From Hungatella sp. UBA5385 (GTDB lineage: Bacteria > Bacillota > Clostridia > Lachnospirales > Lachnospiraceae): a stretch of DNA of 50,882 nucleotides. The position numbers and the translations under genes are program-made. The stretch spans positions 52,719-103,600 of the forward strand of contig DHOR01000024.1 in the NCBI GenBank assembly GCA_002409995.1, given 5' to 3'. Under the pieces are notes generated by a model that was not told where the DNA came from, searched no databases, and worked only from the letters and a program-made list of their open reading frames with translations. This document shows positions 34,900-43,020 of the stretch, piece after piece; within the stretch, counting starts at the first letter, position 1; every line of letters starts with the position of its first letter.

Positions 34900-36621
34900 C
34901 TATCTAAGTAAATCGCTCCGATCAATATAATGTGTATGAAGCAGCTTATGAGACCTTTCACCCAAAGGTTCACCCAGGAATTCCTCGTAAATTTGTTTAA
35001 TATAAGGATTGTCATGAGATTTTCTAATAGGAAGGTTTTTATCCTCTCTGTAGATAGCCTCTTTCCTCTTCTCCAGCTTCTTCCATGTCTTAGGAGCATT
35101 ACCACCGCCGCCGATACAGCCGCCTGGACATGCCATAATCTCTATGAAATGGTAATCACAGTTTCCAGCTTTGATCTGTTCTAATACTATTTTAGCATTT
35201 TTTAAGCCATGTGCAATAGCAACCTTAACCACAGTGCCATCTAAATCCACAGAAGCTTCACGGATTCCCCCAAATCCTCTCACATCTTCGAAATCTAAAT
35301 TGTCCAGAGTCTTATTGGTCACCACCTCATAAACAGTTCTTAAAGCCGCTTCCATAACACCGCCTGTAGCACCGAATATCTGAGCAGCGCCGCTTCCAAG
35401 ACCAAAGGGCTGGTCAAATTCAGAGTCAGAGATATTTTCAAAATCAATTCCTGCAGTGCGGATCATTTTCGCAAGCTCCTGAACCGTCAGCACAATATCA
35501 ACGTCCTGATATCCGCTGTCATTCATCTCACTTCTCTTGCACTCGAACTTCTTAGCAGTACATGGCATAACGGAAACACTGCAGATTTCTGACGGATCAA
35601 GCTGTTCCTTCTCTGCAAAATAAGTTTTAATCACACTTCCAAACATCTGCTGAGGTGATTTGGCAGTTGATAGATGAGATACATGGTCAGGTGCATAGGT
35701 TTCACAGTATTTAACCCAAGCAGGACAGCAGGAGGTGATCATTGGCAGAGTTTCCCCGCCATTCAATCTCTGAAGAAGCTCATTTCCCTCTTCCATAATG
35801 GTTAAATCCGCACTGAAGTCAGAGTCAAACACTTTATAAAATCCTATTTTTCTCAACGCATGAACAATCTTTCCAGTTGTTACCGTACCAGGATCATATC
35901 CTAAAGACTCTGCCAGAGTAATTCTAACCGAAGGAGCCATCTGAATCACTACCTTCCTGCCTGCTTCAAGCTCTGAATATACCTCATCTGTATTGTCATG
36001 AATGGAAATGGCGCCTACAGGACAGACCTGAACACACTGGCCGCAGTTGACACAGGCTGTATCAACAAGGGATTTTCCGTAAGGAGGAACTACCAGGGTA
36101 TGATAACCTCTGTTTTCCTTATCCATCACTGTAATTCCCTGTACATCGGTACAGACCTCAACACACCGTCCGCAGAGAATGCATTTTGTCATATCCCTAA
36201 CGATAGAAGGGGAAGACTCATCCACTTCCACATTTCTGGCTTCCAGTTCATAGCGGTTTCTTCTGGACATATTCAAATCGCTTGCTACACTTTGAAGCTC
36301 ACAGGTTCCATTTTTAGAACAGATGAGACAGTCCTGGGTATGACGGGATAGAATAAGCTCCATAATGTTTTTACGTGCCTTAATTACCTTTGGAGATGCT
36401 GTTTTAATCACCATTCCCTCAGAAACAGGTGTATTACATGCTGTAGGAAGCTGAATCTGGCCTTCCACTTCTACCACGCAGATACGGCAGACAGCTTTAA
36501 TTGCCTGATCCTCGTGATGGCACAGGGTTGGAATATGTACATTCATCAGTTTGGCCGCTTCTAAAATGGTTGTGCCTTCCGGAACCGATGTTCTCTCTCC
36601 GTCTATGGTTATATGAATCAT
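34900..36621 (-). CDS. hydA: [FeFe]-hydrogenase catalytic subunit
   Basis: About 573 residues. It makes or consumes H2 with the NuoEF-like partners upstream. From the N-terminus: a [2Fe-2S] domain (CRICVVEVEG), a His/Cys [4Fe-4S] site (HTQDCLICSKNGTC), two [4Fe-4S] clusters (CILCGRCVEVC, CVNCGQCVQVC), then the H-cluster motifs ITSCCPAW, MPCTAKKFE and MACPGGCIGGGG. The ATG at 36621 overlaps the preceding stop (ATGA) and has GGAGGG upstream. This is the multi-cluster form of NAD-linked or electron-bifurcating trimeric hydrogenases. Confidence 0.95.
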   Translation of the reverse strand: MIHITIDGERTSVPEGTTILEAAKLMNVHIPTLCHHEDQAIKAVCRICVVEVEGQIQLPTACNTPVSEGMVIKTASPKVIKARKNIMELILSRHTQDCLICSKNGTCELQSVASDLNMSRRNRYELEARNVEVDESSPSIVRDMTKCILCGRCVEVCTDVQGITVMDKENRGYHTLVVPPYGKSLVDTACVNCGQCVQVCPVGAISIHDNTDEVYSELEAGRKVVIQMAPSVRITLAESLGYDPGTVTTGKIVHALRKIGFYKVFDSDFSADLTIMEEGNELLQRLNGGETLPMITSCCPAWVKYCETYAPDHVSHLSTAKSPQQMFGSVIKTYFAEKEQLDPSEICSVSVMPCTAKKFECKRSEMNDSGYQDVDIVLTVQELAKMIRTAGIDFENISDSEFDQPFGLGSGAAQIFGATGGVMEAALRTVYEVVTNKTLDNLDFEDVRGFGGIREASVDLDGTVVKVAIAHGLKNAKIVLEQIKAGNCDYHFIEIMACPGGCIGGGGNAPKTWKKLEKRKEAIYREDKNLPIRKSHDNPYIKQIYEEFLGEPLGERSHKLLHTHYIDRSDLLR

Positions 36622-37904
36622 GCCTGTTTCCCTCCCATCTGACTGCACACAGGACAGCCTTCTTTATCAATATGTTTAATATAATCCTCATAGAAATTCT
36701 GAATACTGCTGAGTACAGGAACTGCTGTGGAATGTCCCAGACCGCACAGTGCAGTCAGCCTCATGGTCTCTGCAAGGTCCTCAATGGTCTCAAGATCCTT
36801 TACATTGCCCTTCTCCTGACATAGCTTATCAATCAGCTCATACAGCCTTGTTCCGCCTTCTCTGCATGGTGTGCATTTGCCGCAGGACTCATCTCTGAAG
36901 AAGTCCAGATTGTTGCGGACAATATCAACAATACAGTTGCTGTCATCAATGACCAATATAGTTCCGCAGCCAAGACGACCTCCTGAGTCTGATACATGAT
37001 CAATATCCAGCATTACGTCAATCTGGTCTTTGTTAATCACTGCTCCTGAAGCACCGCCTGTTTGAACTGCCAGGAGAGTTCTTCCCTCTTCCAGTCCGCC
37101 GCACACTTCATAGATTAAATCCTTTAAATTAATGCCCATAGGGAATTCAAAAACTCCTCTGCGTTTCACATTTCCGCAGACTGTAAACAGCTTAGTTCCC
37201 GAACTGCCTTCTGTGCCAATGCTTCGAAACCAGTCCGCACCATTCATGAAAATAGGTCCGATATTAGCAAGGGTTTCTACATTATTTAAAATGGTTGGCT
37301 TACCAAACAGCCCCTTTACTCCCGGAAATGGCGGACGATATCTGGGTTCTCCCCTCTTTCCTTCTATGGATTCAAACAGCGCTGTTTCCTCACCGCATAC
37401 ATAAGCTCCAGCACCGGAACGAAGCTTAATATCAAAATCAAATCCGCTGCCCATAATATTTTCGCCAAGGCAGCCATGTTCTCTTGAAGTTTTCAGAGCT
37501 GACTCCAGAATGGGAACAAGATAGGAATACTCCGCTCTCATATAAATATATCCGATATGGGCACCAATCGCCTTCCCGATAATAGCCATTCCTTCAAAAA
37601 TACTGCATGGGTCTGAACTTAATAAAATCCGGTCCTTATTGGTACCCGGCTCTCCCTCATCTGCATTACATACCACATATTTAGGCTCTGCATCATTTAA
37701 AGCAAACTGAATCTTCTTATAAGTTGGAAATCCTGCTCCTCCACGCCCCCGCAGCTTAGATTCCCTCACCACATCAATAATCTCCTCAGTGGTCATCTTA
37801 AGAGCCTTTTTAAGCCCCTCATATCCGCCTGCCGAAATATAGCTTCCTGCGTCTTCAGGATTGATCTTACCTTTATTTCTTAACAGTACATGCATCTCTT
37901 CCAT
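36618..37904 (-). CDS. hydB: NuoF-like NADH-binding hydrogenase subunit
   Basis: A 428-residue flavoprotein. NADH site GRGGAGFPTYKK, FMN site ADEGEPGTNKDR, SGAGAYVCGEETAL, and the [4Fe-4S] cluster cysteines CGKCTPCREGG with a late CGLGH. It lacks the extra N-terminal [2Fe-2S] and C-terminal ferredoxin domains of longer HydB proteins. It passes electrons between NAD(H) and the catalytic subunit encoded downstream. The gene follows the NuoE-like gene by 3 bases. Confidence 0.94.
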   Translation of the reverse strand: MEEMHVLLRNKGKINPEDAGSYISAGGYEGLKKALKMTTEEIIDVVRESKLRGRGGAGFPTYKKIQFALNDAEPKYVVCNADEGEPGTNKDRILLSSDPCSIFEGMAIIGKAIGAHIGYIYMRAEYSYLVPILESALKTSREHGCLGENIMGSGFDFDIKLRSGAGAYVCGEETALFESIEGKRGEPRYRPPFPGVKGLFGKPTILNNVETLANIGPIFMNGADWFRSIGTEGSSGTKLFTVCGNVKRRGVFEFPMGINLKDLIYEVCGGLEEGRTLLAVQTGGASGAVINKDQIDVMLDIDHVSDSGGRLGCGTILVIDDSNCIVDIVRNNLDFFRDESCGKCTPCREGGTRLYELIDKLCQEKGNVKDLETIEDLAETMRLTALCGLGHSTAVPVLSSIQNFYEDYIKHIDKEGCPVCSQMGGKQA

Positions 37905-37907
37905 TGT

Positions 37908-38414
37908 TTATTCCACATCCTCTCTTATATAGCGTTTGATCACTGATCTGACACTTTCAGCGGTTAAGTTGCCGTAGGTCTTATCATTGATCATAATAGC
38001 GGGTGAAATGTCACAAATACCAAGACATGGACAATATTCCAGGGTAAATCTTCTATCCTCTGTTGTTTCCCCCATTTTAATTCCCAACAGCGATTCCATT
38101 TCCCTTACAATTTCCTTTGCACCAAGTACATGGCAGGGAGCGCTTTTACACATGCGCACAATATACTTTCCTCTTGGTTTCACGGAAAGCATAGCGTAAA
38201 ATGTGACAAAGCTGTATACCTGTGTCTGGGAAATGTTCATCTCTCTTGCAATCACTGCTGCAACAGAATCTGTAAAAGCAGGGACTATTTTCTGCACCTG
38301 TGTCACTACCTTCATCAGCATCTCAGGTCTGTCCCTGTATGGCGCTGCAATTTCAGCTACCTTAACCAGCTGAGATGATGGGGTTTTGTAATTGGTAAAA
38401 GCCTCTTTCATCAT
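37908..38414 (-). CDS. hydC: NuoE-like [2Fe-2S] hydrogenase subunit
   Basis: About 168 residues. The thioredoxin-fold [2Fe-2S] ligands are CKSAPC and, later, CPCLGIC. The N-terminal helical part includes QVQKIVPAFTDSVAAVIARE. A run of GGAGGAGGAG precedes two adjacent ATG codons (38414 and 38411), either of which could be used. The reading frame is open further upstream but without a site. It is the first gene of the hydrogenase operon. Confidence 0.92.
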   Translation of the reverse strand: MMKEAFTNYKTPSSQLVKVAEIAAPYRDRPEMLMKVVTQVQKIVPAFTDSVAAVIAREMNISQTQVYSFVTFYAMLSVKPRGKYIVRMCKSAPCHVLGAKEIVREMESLLGIKMGETTEDRRFTLEYCPCLGICDISPAIMINDKTYGNLTAESVRSVIKRYIREDVE

Positions 38415-38442
38415 GGAACTCCTCCTCCTTTGTACTTTTATT

Positions 38443-38461
38443 AAAACAATAATATTGTTTT
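38443..38461 (-). promoter_or_regulatory. Palindromic operator candidate before the hydrogenase operon
   Basis: AAAACAAT and ATTGTTTT are perfect arms around AAT, about 30 bases upstream of hydC. The redox repressor Rex binds TTGTTAA-N4-TTAACAA, which is similar in style but not identical. The binder is unknown. Confidence 0.45.
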
Positions 38462-38496
38462 TCGTCCAATACATAAAAAGGCTTTTTGATATAGGC

Positions 38497-38538
38497 AAAA
38501 CGCATTGTTTGTTATTTATCAGATACATAATGCGTTTT
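38497..38538. terminator. Second terminator behind the sugar importer operon
   Basis: AAAACGCATT (38497-38506) pairs perfectly with AATGCGTTTT (38529-38538), with T-rich flanks. It lies between the sugar operon and the hydrogenase promoter. Confidence 0.65.
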
Positions 38539-38589
38539 TATTTTATCATTCTCCTCCAGAATTGCCTTCACAGTAATGTTTTCCAATAC

Positions 38590-38619
38590 AAAAACCGCCT
38601 CTATAAGAAGGCGGTTTTT
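38590..38619 (-). terminator. Terminator of the sugar importer operon
   Basis: AAAAACCGCCT (38590-38600) pairs with AGGCGGTTTTT (38609-38619), loop CTATAAGA. It is 18 bases after the permease stop and ends in five Ts on the minus strand. Confidence 0.9.
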
Positions 38620-38637
38620 CATATAAAAATGATTCAA

Positions 38638-39483
38638 TTAACCTTTCAAACCTGAAGTAGAAATACCTTCCACCAGATATTTCTGGAAGAATATAAAGAT
38701 CAGTACTGCAGGAAGAATTGATAAACTTGCCATAGCAAACATCGCTCCGTAATCTGAGGATGATCCTGGATCAGAGAACAGCTTCAGCGCCAGACTCACC
38801 GGATATTTGGCAGACTCATTTACATATAAAAGAGCTGACAAGAAGTCGTCCCATCTCCACATAAAGGAGAAAATTGCTGCTGTAACAATAGCCGGTTTAA
38901 TAAGAGGTACGATAATTCTCAGGAAAATACTGTAATAGGAACAGCCGTCAATTTTCGCCGCCTCATCAAGCTCTGTTGGGATACCATCAATAAAGTTGAT
39001 CATTAAGTATACAAAGAATCCCTGGATTGCGAAGAAGTAAGGTACGATCAGAGGGAGGTAGCTTCCTACCCAGCCCAGCTTCTGATACCAGAGATACTGA
39101 GGAATCATCAGTACCTGTGCAGGTAACATCATGGATAACAGCATTGCTACAAAAAGCAGTCTTTTTCCAAAGAATTTACATCTGGAAAAGCCAAAAGCTA
39201 CAAATGCTGATGAAATTACAGTACCAATGGTTGCTACAATAGATATAAAAAGGGAATTTTTAAAAAATGTCCCGAAACTGATCTTAGCAAAACCTTTCCA
39301 GCCATTAGTATAGTTGGTAAGAACAAATTTCTCAGGAATCAGACTTCCTGCAGTTGTAAATATGGTGTTTGTCTCTTTAAAAGAACTCATAACCATCCAG
39401 ATGAGAGGATAGATCATCACAAGTCCCAGACCGCAAACAAGCACATGATAAACGATGTTTCCGATTCTATTTTTAGCTTTCAT
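38638..39483 (-). CDS. Carbohydrate ABC permease, MalG/UgpE-like
   Basis: About 281 residues with six membrane segments. The EAA loop is ELDEAAKIDGCSYYSIFLRI. The start ATG 39483 is one base after the stop of the partner permease and has GGAGG 8 bases upstream inside that gene. The MalG-type C-terminus ends GISTSGLKG, with the family motif for interaction with the ATPase. No ATPase gene is present here; such systems usually share an MsmK-type ATPase encoded elsewhere. Confidence 0.93.
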   Translation of the reverse strand: MKAKNRIGNIVYHVLVCGLGLVMIYPLIWMVMSSFKETNTIFTTAGSLIPEKFVLTNYTNGWKGFAKISFGTFFKNSLFISIVATIGTVISSAFVAFGFSRCKFFGKRLLFVAMLLSMMLPAQVLMIPQYLWYQKLGWVGSYLPLIVPYFFAIQGFFVYLMINFIDGIPTELDEAAKIDGCSYYSIFLRIIVPLIKPAIVTAAIFSFMWRWDDFLSALLYVNESAKYPVSLALKLFSDPGSSSDYGAMFAMASLSILPAVLIFIFFQKYLVEGISTSGLKG

Positions 39484-39484
39484 C

Positions 39485-40396
39485 TTAAAATCCTCCATCA
39501 TAAACCCAGAACTTCTTAGTTGCAAAAAGGAACAGGGTCATAAGACCAATGATCAGCAGCATTACCCACGCCAGAGCCGCACCATATCCAGTGTTGTAGA
39601 ACTCAAAGGACTGCTGGTACATATATACAGTATAGAAAAGTGTGGAATTCATAGGTTTACCCTGAGTAATAATAAAGCACTGGGTAAATGCCAGGAATCC
39701 GTTGATCATCTGCATCACCAGATTAAAGAAAATCGTCGGTGTTAAAAGCGGAAGTGTAATATTAAAAAACTGTCTGAATTTATTGGCACCATCTACATTG
39801 GCTGCTTCATAAAGGCTGGTTGGTATCTGCTTTAAGGAAGACAAGAATATAAGCATAGAAGAACCAAACTGCCATACTGCAAGAATAATCAGAGTCCAGA
39901 TTGCTGTGTGCTTATTGCCAAGCCATGCAAAGCTGGTTGATATTCCGATAAATCCCAGTAAAGTATTCACAATACCGTCAGATGCAAACATTCTCTTCCA
40001 TAAGATGGATACTGCTACAGAACCTCCGATGATAGAAGGCAGATAGTAAGCTGCTCTGTAAAAGCCTGTTGCCTTTGTTGTCTTCTGTAAAATCATTGCC
40101 ACAAGAAGAGCAAATATCAGTCTTAAAGGAACTGATACCAGTGCAAAGTAAAAGGTAACCTTTAAAGATTTATAAAAGGTAGGATCATCGGTAAACATCT
40201 TTACGTAATTTTTAACTCCCTGAAAAACAGGCGGAGATAAAATATCATAATCACAAAAGGAATAATACAGTGAAATTCCCATTGGTACAATCATAAATAA
40301 TAGAAATCCAACGCTAAATGGCAGTGTAAAAACCACGCCTGCAGAGCTTTCTTTATTTAACCAGCGCTTTAAACTAAATGCTTTATTATTTTTCAT
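39485..40396 (-). CDS. Carbohydrate ABC permease, MalF/UgpA-like
   Basis: A 303-residue permease with six to seven membrane segments, opening with SAGVVFTLPFSVGFLLFMIV. The EAA loop is SLYEAANVDGANKFRQFFNI. It pairs with the MalG-like permease encoded next. A hairpin in the gap before it may lower its expression relative to the binding protein. Confidence 0.93.
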   Translation of the reverse strand: MKNNKAFSLKRWLNKESSAGVVFTLPFSVGFLLFMIVPMGISLYYSFCDYDILSPPVFQGVKNYVKMFTDDPTFYKSLKVTFYFALVSVPLRLIFALLVAMILQKTTKATGFYRAAYYLPSIIGGSVAVSILWKRMFASDGIVNTLLGFIGISTSFAWLGNKHTAIWTLIILAVWQFGSSMLIFLSSLKQIPTSLYEAANVDGANKFRQFFNITLPLLTPTIFFNLVMQMINGFLAFTQCFIITQGKPMNSTLFYTVYMYQQSFEFYNTGYGAALAWVMLLIIGLMTLFLFATKKFWVYDGGF

Positions 40397-40418
40397 GGAT
40401 GCTCCTCTCTAAATCAAG

Positions 40419-40445
40419 GGGCGGAGTATAATATCTTCTCCGCCC
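40419..40445 (-). promoter_or_regulatory. Hairpin between binding-protein and permease genes
   Basis: GGGCGGAG (40419-40426) pairs with CTCCGCCC (40438-40445) without a following T run. Such stem-loops between a binding-protein gene and permease genes often protect the upstream message, which gives more binding protein than permease. Confidence 0.6.
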
Positions 40446-40456
40446 TGACCACATTA

Positions 40457-41806
40457 TTAATTTCCGGACATAATCTTATTTCCGCCTTCAAACAGCTCAT
40501 TAGCTGCCTGTGCTGCGTCAATTTCACCATAGCAAAGCTTCTCTTCAAGCTTATCAATTAAGTCATAAACTTCGCTGGAAGAATCAGGTGCCGGTGGGTT
40601 TAGAGTAGAACTGTTTGGAGTAACCACTTCATTAATATAGCGGATTACTTCCTGATCCATATCGTCGAGTTTTGGTGCAATTGCCTCTGCAACCAAGCTG
40701 GAAATAGGCACACCTCTCTCAGCTAATAAAATATTGTTGCAATCTTCAGAATTTGTGAAGAAATCTAATACCTTTGCTGCTTCTGCAGGGTTTTTGCTGT
40801 CCACTGTAATTGAGAAGAACTGACTTGGCTTTAAGTAATTGGAAACCACTGGATCATCAGATGGCCAGGTGGTCATGCCAATTTCCATTCCTTCAGGAGC
40901 CGCTTTCTGCATAGCTGTTAACTGGTTGGAATAATAGAATGCACACCAGGACATATTGGCAGGGGTAGAACCATATACCAGCGGCTCCTGCTCTACAGAA
41001 CCAATGGTTCTTTCTGCAAAAATGCTTGGGTCTACATGCCAGCCTTCGTTCATTCCTATCTCATATATTTGGAAAAATGGTAATAACTGATCTGCTGAAT
41101 CAACACCCAGTTTACCCTCTTCAAACAAAACCTTTCCCTCAGAACGAACGGTATATTCGATGAAGTTATCCCCATTATTATAAGCTACATTGGTCTTATA
41201 ACCTGTTTTCTCATAAATCTCACGTGAAAGGTCCATGAACTCATCCATTGTCATGTTATCCTTTACAGTGATTCCATTTTCGTCCAGAAGAGTTTTATTA
41301 TACAAAAGTGCAGGAGCATTAATTCCCAGGCTGATGGCATAAATACCATCACCTACTTTTCCTGAATTTAACATATTCTCAGAAACATTGCTTACATCAA
41401 TGGTTCCGTCTTCTATGTAAGGGGTAAGGTCTACTAAAAGATTATTATCCACATACTGTTTTAAATATTTGTAATCCATCTGTACTACGTCAGGCAGTGA
41501 ATGACCTGCAGATGAAGTTGCCAGCTTATTCCAGTAATCTGCCCATTCTGCAAACTGACCGTCAAAGGTTACTTCTGGATTCTGTTCAGAATAAAGATCA
41601 AGTGCTTCCTGAGTTCTTTCATTTCTGGTCTGATTTCCCCACCAGGAAACGATTAAATTGTTGCTCCCTCCTGCACTTGCACCTGCTTCTGCTGCCTCTG
41701 TATTACCTGGTGCAGCTGTTGTTCCGTTACTTCCTGAATTGCCGCCACAGGCTGTCAGCGATAAAGCAGTTATGATTGCCATACCTAACGCCAGTTTCTT
41801 TTTCAT
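40457..41806 (-). CDS. Sugar-binding lipoprotein of an ABC importer
   Basis: About 449 residues, a family 1 extracellular solute-binding protein. The signal peptide ends in the lipobox LTAC, followed by a Gly/Ser/Ala linker. The body starts NLIVSWWGNQTRNERTQEAL and carries the usual PDVVQMDYKYLKQY. ATG 41806 is chosen because GGAGG lies 9 bases before it. Its promoter at 41859-41887 has paired CGGTTTT boxes upstream. The ligand is probably an oligosaccharide or sugar acid derivative, judged by the neighbours only. Confidence 0.92.
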   Translation of the reverse strand: MKKKLALGMAIITALSLTACGGNSGSNGTTAAPGNTEAAEAGASAGGSNNLIVSWWGNQTRNERTQEALDLYSEQNPEVTFDGQFAEWADYWNKLATSSAGHSLPDVVQMDYKYLKQYVDNNLLVDLTPYIEDGTIDVSNVSENMLNSGKVGDGIYAISLGINAPALLYNKTLLDENGITVKDNMTMDEFMDLSREIYEKTGYKTNVAYNNGDNFIEYTVRSEGKVLFEEGKLGVDSADQLLPFFQIYEIGMNEGWHVDPSIFAERTIGSVEQEPLVYGSTPANMSWCAFYYSNQLTAMQKAAPEGMEIGMTTWPSDDPVVSNYLKPSQFFSITVDSKNPAEAAKVLDFFTNSEDCNNILLAERGVPISSLVAEAIAPKLDDMDQEVIRYINEVVTPNSSTLNPPAPDSSSEVYDLIDKLEEKLCYGEIDAAQAANELFEGGNKIMSGN

Positions 41807-41858
41807 AATAGAATTCCTCCATTTCATTTTCCTATATCATCTCTAAGACTGTGGCTTT

Positions 41859-41920
41859 ATTATAGTTTTTCAGATTGTACTTTTCAATGAACAAAACCGA
41901 GCACTCAGTTCAAAAAACCG
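41859..41920 (-). promoter_or_regulatory. Importer promoter with paired CGGTTTT operator boxes
   Basis: On the minus strand CGGTTTT occurs at 41920-41914 and 41899-41893, exactly 21 bp apart. The second box is 5 bases upstream of TTGAAA (41887-41882), and TATAAT (41864-41859) lies 17 bp further. This is the standard layout of an AraC-type activator site. The divergent YesN-like regulator is the likely binder. Confidence 0.75.
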
Positions 41921-41931
41921 ATATCTTTCAT

Positions 41932-42849
41932 TTATTTAAAATAAACCGACATTGCATTTTTATAGAATATCAGCTCTTTCTCCGTTTCAGATAACAGAGT
42001 ATTTTTCTCTACAAAGTCAATAAAATGCTCATAGCTGTCTCTTGTCATAGCTGAAGGCATATCGCTTCCCCACATGAGGCGGTCAGCTCCCACAATGTCA
42101 ATTCCGTCTCTTACATACTGCATGGCAGTTGGATAAGGATACACTTCCGGCTTGCTGTTTAAGCAAAGAGCTGCAAGGTCAAACCACACATTAGGAAGAG
42201 CCAGCTTCTCCAGAGAGCGTTTTAAAAGTTCTCCGTCCTCTCTCTGAGGTGCCAGTAAATGGCAGATAACAAAATTCATATCAGGATATTGACGGATTGC
42301 ATTTGCCAGAGCATCCACCTGCCAGCAATTGTTGCCTGGACGTCCGATATCAATAACAAAGGTCAGTCCCTTATCTCTGGCGTGGCTGTAGACCTCATGC
42401 ATCACTTCTCCGTCTAAATCTACGGTGGGGTGATATGACATAAGCCCAGACCCGTTGCTCACCTCGAATTTCACAATCTTAAATCCCAGCTCATCAAAAA
42501 GATGATATTTTATCTTGTCTTTCTGCACACAGAAAGGATCATAGGAAGCCGCCCCAACAAATCGTTCCGGATATTTCTGCACTGCCTCCCAGGTGTAGAG
42601 ATTCTGAAAGCCAAAGTAGTTTCCTTGAAGAAGAACCGCCTTTTCCACATGATGGGCATCCATGACTTTTAACAGAGCTTCCGGAGCTGCATCATATTCC
42701 CCGATTTCCGGCGGAATCATCTGAAAACAATGACCGCTTGCATAAATCGCCTTTCCTCCTCCACAGGCTCTTAATTCCCCCTGTGAACCTGTTCCTGCAA
42801 TGTACTGAACCACATGAGCGTGGGCATCTATTATCTTTCTCTTTTTCAT
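41932..42849 (-). CDS. Amidohydrolase-2 family protein
   Basis: A 305-residue metal-dependent hydrolase. It opens with IIDAHAHVV (metal-binding His pair) and ends with MWGSDMPSAMTRDSY (metal-binding Asp). FVICHLLAPQRE supplies another His. Relatives hydrolyse lactones such as sugar-acid or pyrone-type lactones, or decarboxylate small acids. It precedes the sugar importer genes and carries the same CGGTTTT boxes at its own promoter, so both belong to one regulon. The substrate is presumably derived from the imported compound. Confidence 0.85.
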   Translation of the reverse strand: MKKRKIIDAHAHVVQYIAGTGSQGELRACGGGKAIYASGHCFQMIPPEIGEYDAAPEALLKVMDAHHVEKAVLLQGNYFGFQNLYTWEAVQKYPERFVGAASYDPFCVQKDKIKYHLFDELGFKIVKFEVSNGSGLMSYHPTVDLDGEVMHEVYSHARDKGLTFVIDIGRPGNNCWQVDALANAIRQYPDMNFVICHLLAPQREDGELLKRSLEKLALPNVWFDLAALCLNSKPEVYPYPTAMQYVRDGIDIVGADRLMWGSDMPSAMTRDSYEHFIDFVEKNTLLSETEKELIFYKNAMSVYFK

Positions 42850-42906
42850 CGATAATCTCCTCTCCTTTTTTGTTTTAAATTGTAATGTCTTACTATTCTA
42901 TCAAAG

Positions 42907-42934
42907 AAAACCGCTTATATAAATCAAAAAACCG
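42907..42934 (-). promoter_or_regulatory. Paired CGGTTTT boxes before the amidohydrolase
   Basis: CGGTTTT occurs on the minus strand at 42934-42928 and 42913-42907, again exactly 21 bp apart. A TTGATA (42904-42899) follows closely, but no strong -10, which fits an activator-dependent promoter. Confidence 0.7.
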
Positions 42935-42952
42935 TGTTTTCCTGGTTATTTC

Positions 42953-42981
42953 TTGTAATTATCCGGTTTTTTTACTATAAT
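42953..42981 (+). promoter_or_regulatory. Promoter of the kinase/regulator operon
   Basis: TTGTAA (42953-42958) and TATAAT (42976-42981) are 17 bp apart. The spacer contains another CGGTTTT (42965-42971), here on the plus strand. A protein bound there would block the polymerase, so negative autoregulation is possible. Confidence 0.7.
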
Positions 42982-43020
42982 TTGGGGATAAGAGTGTTTG
43001 TGCAGAAAGGAATTAATAAA

